Assembly (NCBI GenBank): GCA_012840725.1
Contig: DURQ01000001.1
Coordinates: 1-54,217, forward strand
Direction: 5' to 3'
Length of the DNA stretch: 54,217 nt
Origin: Bacillota bacterium
Lineage (GTDB): Bacteria > Bacillota > Limnochordia > Darwinibacteriales > Darwinibacteriaceae
A program made the position numbers and the translations under genes. The notes beneath the pieces were generated by a model. It saw nothing but the letters and a program-made list of their open reading frames with translations. It ran no database searches and was not told the DNA's origin. Of this stretch, positions 16,209-25,119 are shown piece after piece. How positions within the stretch are numbered: position 1 is the first letter of the stretch; every line of letters begins with the position of its first letter.

Positions 16209-16754
16209 ATGAAAATACGCTCCACGACGATCATCGCCGTACGCAGGGAAGACCAGGTGGTTCTCGCCGGCGACGGCCAAGTTACCCTGGGTGACAGGAC
16301 GGCGATCAAGCACGGCTCCACCAAGGTCCGCACGCTGTGCGGCGGGGAGATTCTCGCCGGGTTTGCCGGTGCGGCCGCGGATGCCCTCACTTTGTTTGAG
16401 AAGCTGGAGCAAAAGCTGAAAGACCACTCCAACCAGCTGCTGCGCGCGGCTGTGGAGATGGGAAAGGAGTGGCGGTCCGATCGCTATCTGCGCCGCCTAG
16501 AAGCCCAGCTCCTGGTGGCGGATCGCGAGCTAACCCTGCTGATTGCCGGCACCGGTGATATCATCGAACCGGATGACGGGGTGATCGCGATCGGTTCCGG
16601 AGGCCCCTACGCCATGGCCGCCGGCTTGGCTCTGCTCAAGCACACCAGCCTTTCCGCCAGGGAAATAGCTGTGGAAGCGATGCGTATCGCCGCCGACATC
16701 TGCGTTTTCACCAACAAGAACATCTCCGTTGTGGAACTAGCTGCAAAAGCTTGA
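16209..16754 (+). CDS. hslV: ATP-dependent protease proteolytic subunit HslV (ClpQ/CodW)
   Basis: Peptidase subunit of the HslUV complex, a two-ring hexamer related to the proteasome beta subunit. 181 aa. The N-terminal [11 protein letters not shown] aligns with the mature start of E. coli HslV, so Thr6 is the predicted nucleophile after removal of a 5-residue propeptide (MKIRS). This differs from B. subtilis CodW, where Ser is used. AGDGQVTLG and [13 protein letters not shown] are conserved. ATG 16209 follows GGGAGG; a start at 16194 is open but unlikely. Confidence 0.96.
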   Translation: MKIRSTTIIAVRREDQVVLAGDGQVTLGDRTAIKHGSTKVRTLCGGEILAGFAGAAADALTLFEKLEQKLKDHSNQLLRAAVEMGKEWRSDRYLRRLEAQLLVADRELTLLIAGTGDIIEPDDGVIAIGSGGPYAMAAGLALLKHTSLSAREIAVEAMRIAADICVFTNKNISVVELAAKA

Positions 16755-16769
16755 GAAAGGGGTGTGAAC

Positions 16770-18149
16770 ATGGATCTCACACCGCAAGAAATCGTTGCTG
16801 AACTCGATCGCTATATCATCGGGCAGGAAGAAGCTAAACGGGCTGTTGCGATTGCCCTGCGCAACCGCTACCGCCGCAGGCAGCTGGCTCCAGAGTTCCG
16901 GGAGGACATCCTGCCCAAGAACATCTTGATGATCGGCCCCACGGGCGTAGGCAAGACCGAGATCGCCCGCCGGCTGGCCCGCCTGGCGGGAGCTCCTTTC
17001 GTCAAAGTGGAAGCCACCAAGTTCACCGAGGTGGGCTATGTGGGCCGCGATGTGGAATCGATCGTCCGGGAACTGGTGGATGCGGCTGTCCGCATGGTGA
17101 AGGAAAAGAAGATGACGGAAGTGGAGGATCGGGCCAAGGCTCTAGTTGAGGACCGCCTTGTCGAGCTGCTTGTCCCCGGCCCGGCGCCTGCTCCCCGATT
17201 GAACCCGATGGACATCTTCTGGGGCCTCAGCCAGCACGGACAATCTCCCAAGCAGCCCAGTGAAGACGATGAACAGATCAAGAAGGAGCGCCGGCGCATG
17301 CGGGAACTGCTCAGGCTGGGTGAACTCGAGGACCGCATGGTGGAAGTGGTAGTGGAAAAACAGCCCACTCTGCTTCTGGAGATGCCCGGCTCCGGACTGG
17401 ACGATCTGGGGTCCAGTGTCAGGGAGATGCTCGGTGATCTACTGCCAAAGAAGAAGCAGAAGCGCAGGATGACCGTGGCCGAAGCCCGGGGGATACTCCT
17501 CCAGGAGGAAGCGACAAAACTGCTGGATATGGAGGCGGTTATGGCGGAAGCCGTGGCTCTTGCGGAGGAATCTGGCATCGTCTTCATCGATGAGATAGAC
17601 AAGATTGCTGGCCCAAGCAGCAAGAGCGGACCGGATGTATCCCGCGAAGGAGTGCAGCGCGACATCCTTCCTATTATTGAAGGATCGACAGTGATCACCA
17701 AAGCGGGACCGGTGCGCACCGATCACATCCTCTTCATCGCGGCAGGAGCGTTCCACATCTCCCAGCCGGCTGACCTTATTCCCGAACTGCAGGGGCGGTT
17801 CCCGATCCGGGTCAACCTGTCCAGCCTGCGGGCGGAGGATTTTGCCCGTATCCTCACGGAACCGCAGAACTCTCTTACCAAGCAGTACGCCGCCTTGCTG
17901 GGCACTGAAGGGGTAACTCTTGAATTTACTGAAGACGGCGTACTGGCCATCGCCAAGATCGCCGAAGAAGTCAACCGAACCACCGAGAACATCGGTGCCC
18001 GCCGCCTGCACACCATCCTGGAACGACTCCTGGAAGAAGTGAGTTTTGCTCCGCCGGTTGGTGAGAAGGTTGTGGTTGACGCCGAATACGTACGCAGCAA
18101 ACTGAGCGGGCTGGTCCAGGATCGCGACCTGACTCGCTATATCCTTTAA
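16770..18149 (+). CDS. hslU: ATP-dependent protease ATPase subunit HslU (ClpY)
   Basis: AAA+ unfoldase that feeds substrates to HslV. 459 aa. N-terminal [18 protein letters not shown], Walker A GPTGVGKT (56-63), [10 protein letters not shown] pore region, a variable I domain (about 105-245), Walker [10 protein letters not shown] (about 270-278), and the C-terminal sensor region [13 protein letters not shown] and end RYIL, which docks into HslV. ATG 16770 is preferred to GTG 16764 on family alignment and GGGGTG upstream. In B. subtilis codY follows; here the flagellar operon follows directly after a terminator. Confidence 0.97.
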   Translation: MDLTPQEIVAELDRYIIGQEEAKRAVAIALRNRYRRRQLAPEFREDILPKNILMIGPTGVGKTEIARRLARLAGAPFVKVEATKFTEVGYVGRDVESIVRELVDAAVRMVKEKKMTEVEDRAKALVEDRLVELLVPGPAPAPRLNPMDIFWGLSQHGQSPKQPSEDDEQIKKERRRMRELLRLGELEDRMVEVVVEKQPTLLLEMPGSGLDDLGSSVREMLGDLLPKKKQKRRMTVAEARGILLQEEATKLLDMEAVMAEAVALAEESGIVFIDEIDKIAGPSSKSGPDVSREGVQRDILPIIEGSTVITKAGPVRTDHILFIAAGAFHISQPADLIPELQGRFPIRVNLSSLRAEDFARILTEPQNSLTKQYAALLGTEGVTLEFTEDGVLAIAKIAEEVNRTTENIGARRLHTILERLLEEVSFAPPVGEKVVVDAEYVRSKLSGLVQDRDLTRYIL

Positions 18150-18233
18150 CAACCGGCTATGACCTTTTGGGAAATATTCTCAAGAACAGGTAGGAATTTC
18201 CCGCGCTTTGTCGAAGTGCATATCGGTGTTGGG

Positions 18234-18260
18234 GGGGAGGAAGATAAGCTCCCCTTTTTT
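18234..18260 (+). terminator. Rho-independent terminator between hslU and flgB
   Basis: Stem GGGGAG (18234-18239) / CTCCCC (18249-18254), 9-base loop, then TTTTTT (18255-18260). It would end the topA-hslU transcript. The rest of the 168-base gap holds no promoter I can defend and no recognisable riboswitch. Confidence 0.75.
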
Positions 18261-18317
18261 GCCGTAATGAAGTTGTGCGCAGTACCACAAGCGAGCCGCA
18301 GCGAGGAGGCTACACCT

Positions 18318-18719
18318 ATGTTTCGATTGGTCGACAAGCTGAGTGTTGGGCTGAGCAAAGCCAGCCTGCGCCAAACCGTGCTGAGCAACAACTTGGCCAA
18401 TGTCAACACTCCAGGGTTCAAGCGTTCCGACGTGGTGGACAACCTGTCCTTCAGCAGTGAACTGTCTCAAGCGCAGGGATCGTCGCTTCGCAGGACGCAC
18501 GCCAAGCACCTATCTGGCGGCCTGACAGGGAAGAGCCGTGGGGCTTTTTCTGTGGTCCAGGATACCAGCACGACCATGCGGACTGACGGCAACAACGTGG
18601 ACGTTGAGAGGGAGCGAGTGCTGCTCCTTGAAAACTGGCTGTATTACGAATCCCTGATCGACGCGGTGACCCGTAAACTCGGCCAGCTCAGGTCAGTCAT
18701 CGGGGAAGGGAGGAGGTAG
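18318..18719 (+). CDS. flgB: Flagellar basal-body rod protein FlgB
   Basis: Proximal rod subunit. 133 aa with the rod-family N-terminus: an amphipathic helix and LSNNLANVNTPGFKRSDV. The C-terminal helix (NVDVERERVLLLENWLYYESLIDAVTRKL) is FlgB-typical. ATG 18318 has GAGGAGG (18302-18308) 8-9 bases upstream. The frame is open for 53 codons further upstream from ATG 18159, but that part crosses the terminator and does not look like FlgB. First gene of the flagellar operon. Confidence 0.96.
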   Translation: MFRLVDKLSVGLSKASLRQTVLSNNLANVNTPGFKRSDVVDNLSFSSELSQAQGSSLRRTHAKHLSGGLTGKSRGAFSVVQDTSTTMRTDGNNVDVERERVLLLENWLYYESLIDAVTRKLGQLRSVIGEGRR

Positions 18720-18722
18720 GTT

Positions 18723-19157
18723 GTGAGCGTCTTTAGGATCTTCCGTATCGCCGGTTCCGGCTTAACTGCCGAGCGCCTGCGTATGGACACCATAGCTAAC
18801 AACTTGGCAAACGCCAACACGACGCGGACAGAGGAAGGCGGACCTTACCGCAGGCAGGTACCCGTATTCGCTCCCCTTCTGGACAGGGTCATGCGCCGCA
18901 GCGGACCTCAGAGGGCCGGCTATTCAGGCGCCGGAGTACAGGTGGTAGGAGTGGTCAGCGACCCCTCGCCGCCCCGCCTGGTGTACGATCCACAGCATCC
19001 CGATGCAAATGCCGATGGGTACGTGGAAATGCCGAACGTGAATGTGGTGACGGAGATGGTTGATCTGATCACGGCCACACGAGCGTATGAAGCCAACATA
19101 GCTGCTTTAAATGCTGCCAAGTCCATGGCACAGCGTGCCCTGGAGATCGGCAGGTAG
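18723..19157 (+). CDS. flgC: Flagellar basal-body rod protein FlgC
   Basis: Proximal rod subunit next to FlgB. 144 aa; N-terminal RIAGSGLTAERLRMDTIANNLANANTT and C-terminal PNVNVVTEMVDLITATRAYEANI, the typical pair of coiled-coil ends. The GTG start is 3 bases after the flgB stop with GGGAGGAGG overlapping the flgB end. Confidence 0.97.
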   Translation: MSVFRIFRIAGSGLTAERLRMDTIANNLANANTTRTEEGGPYRRQVPVFAPLLDRVMRRSGPQRAGYSGAGVQVVGVVSDPSPPRLVYDPQHPDANADGYVEMPNVNVVTEMVDLITATRAYEANIAALNAAKSMAQRALEIGR

Positions 19158-19171
19158 GGAAGGTGTGGTCG

Positions 19172-19459
19172 ATGAAAGTCCATTTTGGAGGTCTGTCCCA
19201 AAACCCACGTCTAACTAAACTGCAGTCACCCCAGGAACCTACCCGGAGTTTTCAGCAGTTCCTGCGGGATGCGCTTGGTGAAGTCAATGAACTGCAGCAG
19301 CAGAGCGATGTTGCCTTTACCAAGCTGCTGTCAGGAGAAATTGAGTTCCATGAAGCCATGATTACTGCGGAGAAAGCCAATCTCGCCCTTCAGCTCACCA
19401 TGGCGATCCGCACGAAGCTGATCGAAGCATACCAGGAAATCATGCGCATGCAAGTTTAG
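19172..19459 (+). CDS. fliE: Flagellar hook-basal body complex protein FliE
   Basis: Adapter that joins the MS ring to the rod. 95 aa with the family core SFQQFLRDALGEVNELQQQSD and a C-terminal helix ending TKLIEAYQEIMRMQV. ATG 19172 is preferred to GTG 19163 because of GGGAAGGTG about 6 bases upstream. Confidence 0.96.
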   Translation: MKVHFGGLSQNPRLTKLQSPQEPTRSFQQFLRDALGEVNELQQQSDVAFTKLLSGEIEFHEAMITAEKANLALQLTMAIRTKLIEAYQEIMRMQV

Positions 19460-19475
19460 TTAGGGTGGGGGTCGT

Positions 19476-20993
19476 ATGAACCGTTTTTTGGAAACCGTTA
19501 AGCAAACCTGGGGCAGGCTGTCACGCCCGATGCAGATTGGTGTTGGCGTATTTGTCCTGGGTGTTTTTCTCTCCCTGGTGCTGCTGGCCATGCTCTCGCG
19601 CACGAATTACCAGGTTCTCTTTTCGGGGTTGAGTGCGGAAGATGCCGGTGCGGTAGTCGCGGCTCTGCAGGAGCGGGGCGTGTCCTATCAGCTGGCCGAC
19701 GGGGGGACTACTGTTCTCGTTCCTGAGGAGAACGTCTTTGAGACCCGCATCGCCCTTGCCACTTCAGGAGTGCCCACCGGAGGTGTAGTGGGTTTCGAGA
19801 TCTTCAACACAACGCGCCTTGGCGAAACCGAGGCCGATCGCCAGCTGCGCTATCAATGGGCGCTTCAGGGCGAACTGACGCGCACGATCAGGCAGATCAG
19901 TGAGATCGCGGACGCCCGGGTGCACATCGTACTGCCCCGGCGTTCTCTGTTCGTTCAGGAAAGTCAACCGGCAAGTGCCTCCGTCCTGCTTCAGCTCAAA
20001 CCCGGAGCCCAGCTCACACGCAATCAGGTGCGGGCAATCGCCAACCTAGTCGCCAGCAGCGTTGAGGGCCTTGTCCCTGACAACGTGACCATCGTTGATT
20101 CCAAAGGCACCGTCCTTAACTCGCCCAACTTCGGCGATCTGACCCAAGTGGCAGACCGCTTCGAAATGAAGTGGCGCTATGAGCAGCAGCTCGAAAACAG
20201 CATCGTGGCGATGCTGGAGCGCATCTACGGTTACGGCAATGTGGTCAGCAGGGTAAATGCGGTGCTGGACTTCTCCCAGATGGAGCAGTACAGCGAGACC
20301 TTCAGCCCGGTACAGCGGGGCGAAGGTCTGGTGCGCAGCTCCCAGACCCTGGAGGAAACCTATCGCGGTGTTAACGCGGCAGCGGGAGGAGTACCCGGTG
20401 TCGATACCAACGTTCCGGGCTATGTCTTTGCCGATCAAGGCGGTGGTACGACCGAATGGGATCGCCAAGAAGTGCTCACGAACTATGAACTCAACCGCAC
20501 CGAGACTTGGCTGACTACTCAACCGGGAGAGGTGGTGAACCTCCAGGTTTCCGTCTGGATCAACGGGGATCTCGATCCCAACCAGCTTTCCAACGTTGAG
20601 GAGTCTGTGATCCGCGCCACGGGGCTTGATCGGAACCGAGGCGACAGCATCTATGTTGCAAGCGTTCCCTTTGAGGTCATGCCATTCGCCGAGGACTATG
20701 TGCCGGAGGCTCCCAGGACAGTTCCGCTCTATTACTGGGCAGCAGGCGCTGCTGTCGTGGTCCTGCTGGCGGCGGTGCTGATCCGTGCGCTCACGGCTAG
20801 GAAAGCCGTCCCCGAGCAGGTGCCGGCAGCGGCTTCTATAGATGTGATGGTGGGAGAAGAGCGGCCTCCCGAGCCTGATCTTACGCCTGAAGAGCAGGAG
20901 ATCCTGAATGTCCGCAAACAGATTCAGAAACTGGCCAAAGAAAAACCGGAAGAAGTAGCGATGCTCATGAGAACCTGGCTGGCGGAGGACTAG
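19476..20993 (+). CDS. fliF: Flagellar MS-ring protein FliF
   Basis: Forms the MS ring around the export gate. 505 aa: membrane helix about 19-43, a large periplasmic/extracytoplasmic region with ring-building motifs (QVLFSGLSAEDAGAVVAAL, ADARVHIVLPRRSLF), second membrane helix about 419-441, and a C-terminal cytoplasmic tail that binds FliG (LAKEKPEEVAMLMRTWL). ATG 19476 lies 17 bases after fliE with GGGTGGGGG. Confidence 0.97.
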   Translation: MNRFLETVKQTWGRLSRPMQIGVGVFVLGVFLSLVLLAMLSRTNYQVLFSGLSAEDAGAVVAALQERGVSYQLADGGTTVLVPEENVFETRIALATSGVPTGGVVGFEIFNTTRLGETEADRQLRYQWALQGELTRTIRQISEIADARVHIVLPRRSLFVQESQPASASVLLQLKPGAQLTRNQVRAIANLVASSVEGLVPDNVTIVDSKGTVLNSPNFGDLTQVADRFEMKWRYEQQLENSIVAMLERIYGYGNVVSRVNAVLDFSQMEQYSETFSPVQRGEGLVRSSQTLEETYRGVNAAAGGVPGVDTNVPGYVFADQGGGTTEWDRQEVLTNYELNRTETWLTTQPGEVVNLQVSVWINGDLDPNQLSNVEESVIRATGLDRNRGDSIYVASVPFEVMPFAEDYVPEAPRTVPLYYWAAGAAVVVLLAAVLIRALTARKAVPEQVPAAASIDVMVGEERPPEPDLTPEEQEILNVRKQIQKLAKEKPEEVAMLMRTWLAED

Positions 20994-21004
20994 GAGGGTC
21001 ATAG

Positions 21005-22012
21005 ATGAGGGCTCACAAAATAAGCGGCAAAGAAAAAGCTGCGGTGCTCTTGGTCAGCTTGGGCCCCGAGCTTTCTGCGTCGGTTTTCAAGCATCTTAGA
21101 GAAGAAGAGATCGAAGATTTGACTCTGGCGATCGCCGGTCTCAAGCGTATTCAGCCGGAACTCAGGGATGAGGTGATGGAGGAGTTTCGTGATCTGATCA
21201 CCGCCCGGGAGTTTATCGAGCAGGGTGGAATAGACTACGCACGCCAGCTGTTGGAGAAGGCTTTGGGTGCGGAACGAGCTGAGGAGATCATAAAAAGGCT
21301 GACAGCGTCGTTGGCGGTCCGTCCCTTCGACTTCGCCCGCAAGACGGACCCCAGCCAGCTTCTGAACTTTATCCAAAATGAACATCCTCAGACCATCGCC
21401 CTTATCCTGTCCTATCTGCATCCAGAGCAGGCCGGCCTTATCCTGTCATCCCTCAGTCCTGAACTGCAGGTAGATGTTGCCCGCCGGGTGGCCAAACTGG
21501 ACCGCACCACCCCTGAGGTGCTGCAGGAAATCGAAAGCACCCTGGAGCAGCGGCTGTCAGCCTTTGCCATGGACGACTACACAGTTGCAGGCGGTATCGA
21601 GTCCATCGTAGACATCTTGAACATGGTCGATCGAGCAACGGAGAAAACCATCCTGGATTCACTGGAAGAAGAAGAGCCCGAACTCGCTGAGGAGATCCGC
21701 AAGCGGATGTTTGTCTTTGAAGATATTATCCTCCTTGACGACCGCTCCATCCAGAAAGTCCTCCGGGAGGTTGACTCCAAGGATCTGGCCATGGCCCTTA
21801 AGACAGCCAGCGAAGAAGTGTCGGCGCGCATCTTTAAGAACATGTCCAAACGCGCTGCAGAGATGCTGAAGGAAGACATTGAGTACATGGGGCCGGTTCG
21901 CCTACGCGACATTGAAGAGACCCAGCAGAAGATCGTGGCCATTATCCGCCGTCTTGAGGACATGGGTGAGATCATTATCGCCCGCGGAGGGGAGGACGAG
22001 GTGATTGTCTAG
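21005..22012 (+). CDS. fliG: Flagellar motor switch protein FliG
   Basis: Rotor protein that interacts with MotA and with the FliF tail. 335 aa, three domains: N-terminal FliF-binding (ISGKEKAAVLLVSLG, 1-95), middle domain with the FliM-binding EHPQT motif (FIQNEHPQTIALIL), and the C-terminal charged torque helix (about 280-335). The conserved EHPQT suggests that a FliM partner exists although fliM is missing from this operon. The end overlaps fliH. Confidence 0.97.
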   Translation: MRAHKISGKEKAAVLLVSLGPELSASVFKHLREEEIEDLTLAIAGLKRIQPELRDEVMEEFRDLITAREFIEQGGIDYARQLLEKALGAERAEEIIKRLTASLAVRPFDFARKTDPSQLLNFIQNEHPQTIALILSYLHPEQAGLILSSLSPELQVDVARRVAKLDRTTPEVLQEIESTLEQRLSAFAMDDYTVAGGIESIVDILNMVDRATEKTILDSLEEEEPELAEEIRKRMFVFEDIILLDDRSIQKVLREVDSKDLAMALKTASEEVSARIFKNMSKRAAEMLKEDIEYMGPVRLRDIEETQQKIVAIIRRLEDMGEIIIARGGEDEVIV

Positions 22013-22757
22013 GATCATCAAGGCCGCAGAGCTGAAGGTCCTGGTTACCTCCGAGGAGCAGATCGTCATTCCCGCCATCCCTTCTGAGAAAGAAGGCACA
22101 GAGGGCTTCGCCAAAGGCGCAACTATATTGGAAGCAACCAACCTCATTGAAGATGCGCAGGCCAAGGCCGCAGACATCTTGGCCAGAGCTGAGGAGGAAG
22201 CGCATCAGCGCCTGCAGCAGGCCGAGGCGGAGGTGGAGACCCTTCGCCTGCGTGCTAAAGAAGCTGGGTTTGCTGAGGGCTATGAAGAAGGGCTGGAGGA
22301 AGGGAGGCAGAAAGCCCTTGCCAAGGCCTCCGATCTGCTTTCCCTTTTGGAGAGCACCGTGGAGGAAGCAGTGCGTCTCAGAGCCGCCAGCCTGCGGGCT
22401 TTGGAAGACGACTTCCTAAAGCTCAGCGTTTTCCTTGCCGATAAGGTTATCAGGAAGGCGGTAGAGGCAGATATTTCCTGGCTGAAGCCGATCATCAAGG
22501 AAGCCCTGGAAGTACTGGGGACAGTGGATCAGATGGTGGTGCTGCTCAACCCCGTGGATTATGCCCTGCTCCAGAACTACCAGCAGGACTTGAGTCTCAC
22601 CAGGACCAAGCTGGTCTTTGAGCAGGATCCGTCGATCACCCAAGGCGGGTGCTTGATTGAATCAGAAACGGGCCTGATCGATGCTCGTCTGGAACGGCGG
22701 CTGGGCAAATTGGCCCATCACCTTATGGAAGTGCTCTATGATGAGAACAACGGATGA
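22005..22757 (+). CDS. fliH: Flagellar export apparatus protein FliH
   Basis: Regulator of the FliI ATPase that links it to the export gate. 250 aa: long coiled coil rich in Ala/Glu (about 40-120) with GFAEGYEEGLEEGRQKA, and a C-terminal FliI-binding domain. TTG 22005 overlaps the fliG 3' end by 8 bases; GAGGTGA precedes it. The gene overlaps fliI by about 20 bases. Confidence 0.93.
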   Translation: MSRIIKAAELKVLVTSEEQIVIPAIPSEKEGTEGFAKGATILEATNLIEDAQAKAADILARAEEEAHQRLQQAEAEVETLRLRAKEAGFAEGYEEGLEEGRQKALAKASDLLSLLESTVEEAVRLRAASLRALEDDFLKLSVFLADKVIRKAVEADISWLKPIIKEALEVLGTVDQMVVLLNPVDYALLQNYQQDLSLTRTKLVFEQDPSITQGGCLIESETGLIDARLERRLGKLAHHLMEVLYDENNG

Positions 22758-24072
22758 GCTCTCCCCAAGGGTAGCGCACTACCTGCGCCACCTGGAGAAC
22801 GCCAACGATACGATCCACAGCGGCCGCGTCAGCCAAATTGTGGGACTGACCATCGAATCCATCGGGCCTACCACCAACATTGGAGACCTGTGCCTGATCA
22901 AACCCCGCGGCGGAGGCGGCATACCAGCGGAAGTCGTGGGCTTCCGCGATCAGAAGGTGCTCTTGATGCCCCTGTCTGATCTCACCGGTATCGGGCCAGG
23001 CAGCCTGGTGACAGCGACTGGTTCGCCCCTGACAGTGCCTGTCGGTGAGGCGCTGCTGGGGAGGATTCTTGATGGCCTCGGCCAGCCGATAGACAACAAG
23101 GGGTATATCAACGCCACGAAGCATCTTTCCGTTCAGGGCAGCATCCCCGGGCCGCTGGATCGGCAGCGGATCAAGACCCACCTCTCCGTAGGAGTCAGGG
23201 CCATAGATGGCCTCTTGACCTGCGGCCGCGGCCAGCGTATCGGCGTGTTTGCCGGCAGCGGCGTAGGCAAGAGCACACTGCTGGGCATGATGGCTCGCAA
23301 CACTGAGGCAGATGTAAACGTCATTGCTCTCATAGGCGAGCGGGGCAGGGAGGTCCGGGAGTTCCTGGAAAGGGATCTTGGCCCGGAGGGCCTGGCCCGT
23401 TCTGTAGTTGTAGTAGCCACATCCGATCAACCGGCCTTGGTGCGGATCAAGGGAGCCATGGTGGCCACAACGATCGCAGAGTTCTTCCGGGATACGGGCC
23501 GGGATGTGCTTTTTGTTATGGACTCGGTAACCCGTCTGGCTCTCGCCCAGCGCGAGGTGGGCCTGGCCATCGGAGAACCACCGGCGACCCGAGGGTACAC
23601 GCCCTCCGTTTTTGCGATCCTGCCGCGGCTTCTGGAACGCACAGGCCCGGGCAGAAAAGGCACTATCACAGCGTTTTACACGGTACTGGTGGAAGGCGAC
23701 GACATGAACGAACCGATTGCCGACGCGGTCCGTGGTATCCTCGACGGGCACATTGTCCTGAACCGTTCACTGGCAGAAAAGAACCACTACCCTGCCATAG
23801 ACGTTTTGGCGAGCATCAGCCGCCTGATGGTGGAGGTAACCAGCAAAGAGCATCAAGGGCTGGCAGCGCAGCTGCGGGCTAACCTAGCCGCCTACGCAGA
23901 AGCTGAGGACTTGATCAATATCGGTGCCTACGCACACGGTTCCAATCCCGCCATCGATGAAGCGATCAGATTGCATCCAAGCATTAAGGCCTTCTTGCAG
24001 CAGGGTGTCAACGAACCATCAAGTTTTGAGGACACTCTGGCGCGGCTGCAGGCAGTGTTCAGTGAGGTCTAG
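22738..24072 (+). CDS. fliI: Flagellum-specific ATP synthase FliI
   Basis: ATPase of the flagellar type III export apparatus, related to F1 beta. 444 aa. Walker A GSGVGKST (173-180), GERGREVREFLE, Walker B-type VLFVMDSVTRLA and the FliI-specific ITAFYTVLVEGDDMNEPIAD. The frame is open from 22681, but only ATG 22738 or 22741 give the family N-terminus; both lie inside the fliH end, with GGAAG upstream. Confidence 0.96.
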   Translation: MMRTTDELSPRVAHYLRHLENANDTIHSGRVSQIVGLTIESIGPTTNIGDLCLIKPRGGGGIPAEVVGFRDQKVLLMPLSDLTGIGPGSLVTATGSPLTVPVGEALLGRILDGLGQPIDNKGYINATKHLSVQGSIPGPLDRQRIKTHLSVGVRAIDGLLTCGRGQRIGVFAGSGVGKSTLLGMMARNTEADVNVIALIGERGREVREFLERDLGPEGLARSVVVVATSDQPALVRIKGAMVATTIAEFFRDTGRDVLFVMDSVTRLALAQREVGLAIGEPPATRGYTPSVFAILPRLLERTGPGRKGTITAFYTVLVEGDDMNEPIADAVRGILDGHIVLNRSLAEKNHYPAIDVLASISRLMVEVTSKEHQGLAAQLRANLAAYAEAEDLINIGAYAHGSNPAIDEAIRLHPSIKAFLQQGVNEPSSFEDTLARLQAVFSEV

Positions 24073-24086
24073 TTAGGAGTTGCTGC

Positions 24087-24509
24087 ATGGCTGGTTTCAA
24101 ATTCCGCTTACAGAAAGTGCTGAAGGTGCGAGAAATCCAGGAGGAGCAGTCAAAACACCGCTGGGCTCATGAAGAGCGCCTGGCCCACGAAGAGCGGTCC
24201 AAATTGACGCGCCTGCAGGAGCATCAACAGCAGGTTAAGGTCTTCGGTTACGGCCAAGAAACGGTCGTTCTTCGGCAGGCCATGTACGAATACCTGGAAG
24301 CACTGGACCGCAGGCTTGAAGAACAGACGCAGCGGGTTGCCGAACAGGAAGCAGCCGCGAGCCGAGCGAAGGAAGCGTGGATGAAGGCCAGGCAGGAAAG
24401 GAAGAAAGTGTCCATTCTGAGGGACCGGCAGCACGCGGCCTTCGTCCAGGAAGAGCTGCGCAAAGAGCAGAAAGTGCTGGATGACATGCGCTCGCGTGTC
24501 TTGTCCTAG
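24087..24509 (+). CDS. fliJ: Flagellar export protein FliJ
   Basis: Coiled-coil protein of the export ATPase complex. 140 aa, almost entirely helical and charged, beginning FKFRLQKVLKVREIQEEQSK as in other FliJ proteins. ATG 24087 follows TTAGGAG. The assignment rests on the N-terminal pattern, size, composition and position after fliI. Confidence 0.92.
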   Translation: MAGFKFRLQKVLKVREIQEEQSKHRWAHEERLAHEERSKLTRLQEHQQQVKVFGYGQETVVLRQAMYEYLEALDRRLEEQTQRVAEQEAAASRAKEAWMKARQERKKVSILRDRQHAAFVQEELRKEQKVLDDMRSRVLS

Positions 24510-24523
24510 GGAGGTGTTCCGCT

Positions 24524-25075
24524 TTGGGCAAGTGGGTCCTGGCCATCACATTCCTATTGCTCTCCATTGTTCTTGCTTTCAGCATCTTGACAATCACTGG
24601 CGTGATCGATGGGACAGCCCTCTTGTGGCGCTGGGCTTCGCGCATCGCCTGGCTTCATCCCCACCTGGAGACGTATTCTCACGGACAGGACGCGGAAGCG
24701 TGGGTCGCTGACCAGGAAGCAAGGCTGCTCGCCAGGTTCGCTGATCTGGAAAGCAGGGAAGCGGAACTCCAAGCCAGCCTTGCCAGGCTCGAGCAGCAGG
24801 CGCAGCAGCTGACCAAGCGCGAAAACGATCTTGCCGCTTGGGAAGCCAGGCTGCAAGCAGAAGAAGAGAACAAGCGCAGCGTGCAGAACCTGGCGCAGAT
24901 TTACAGCGGGATGGACCCGGCAGATGCTGCCAGAATACTTCAGCAGCTCGATCGAGGGCTCATCCTCCAGGTCCTCCTGCAGATGGACTCCTATGAGGCT
25001 GCGCAGATCCTAATTGCCCTGCCAACTAACCTGGCAGCGGCCCTAAGCGAACAGCTGGGCCGCTCCGGTGATTAG
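24524..25075 (+). CDS. MotE-family flagellar protein (YlxF)
   Basis: 183 aa in the position of B. subtilis ylxF. N-terminal membrane helix (about 5-27), a long coiled coil (about 58-125, LESREAELQASLARLEQQAQQL), and a C-terminal MgtE-N-like domain (about 130-180) with the pattern YSGMDPADAARILQQLD and AAQILIALP. MotE proteins are thought to help secretion or stability of MotC/stator parts or the basal body. TTG 24524 follows GGGAGGTG. It lies between fliJ and fliK. Confidence 0.88.
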   Translation: MGKWVLAITFLLLSIVLAFSILTITGVIDGTALLWRWASRIAWLHPHLETYSHGQDAEAWVADQEARLLARFADLESREAELQASLARLEQQAQQLTKRENDLAAWEARLQAEEENKRSVQNLAQIYSGMDPADAARILQQLDRGLILQVLLQMDSYEAAQILIALPTNLAAALSEQLGRSGD

Positions 25076-25119
25076 CTTGGAATTTCCATGGGAAAGGAGG
25101 TGAGATTATCGAACTGACA

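Noticed and set aside
17036-18152. Long minus-strand open frames opposite hslU
   Set aside because: Opposite strongly conserved HslU; composition is low-complexity Ser/Arg without a recognisable domain.
18150-18317. c-di-GMP riboswitch before the flagellar operon
   Set aside because: Checked for GEMM-I and GEMM-II conserved blocks and found none; only a simple terminator hairpin is present.
18159-18317. Long N-terminal extension of FlgB from ATG 18159
   Set aside because: It would span the terminator and lacks FlgB similarity; ATG 18318 has an excellent Shine-Dalgarno and the standard N-terminus.
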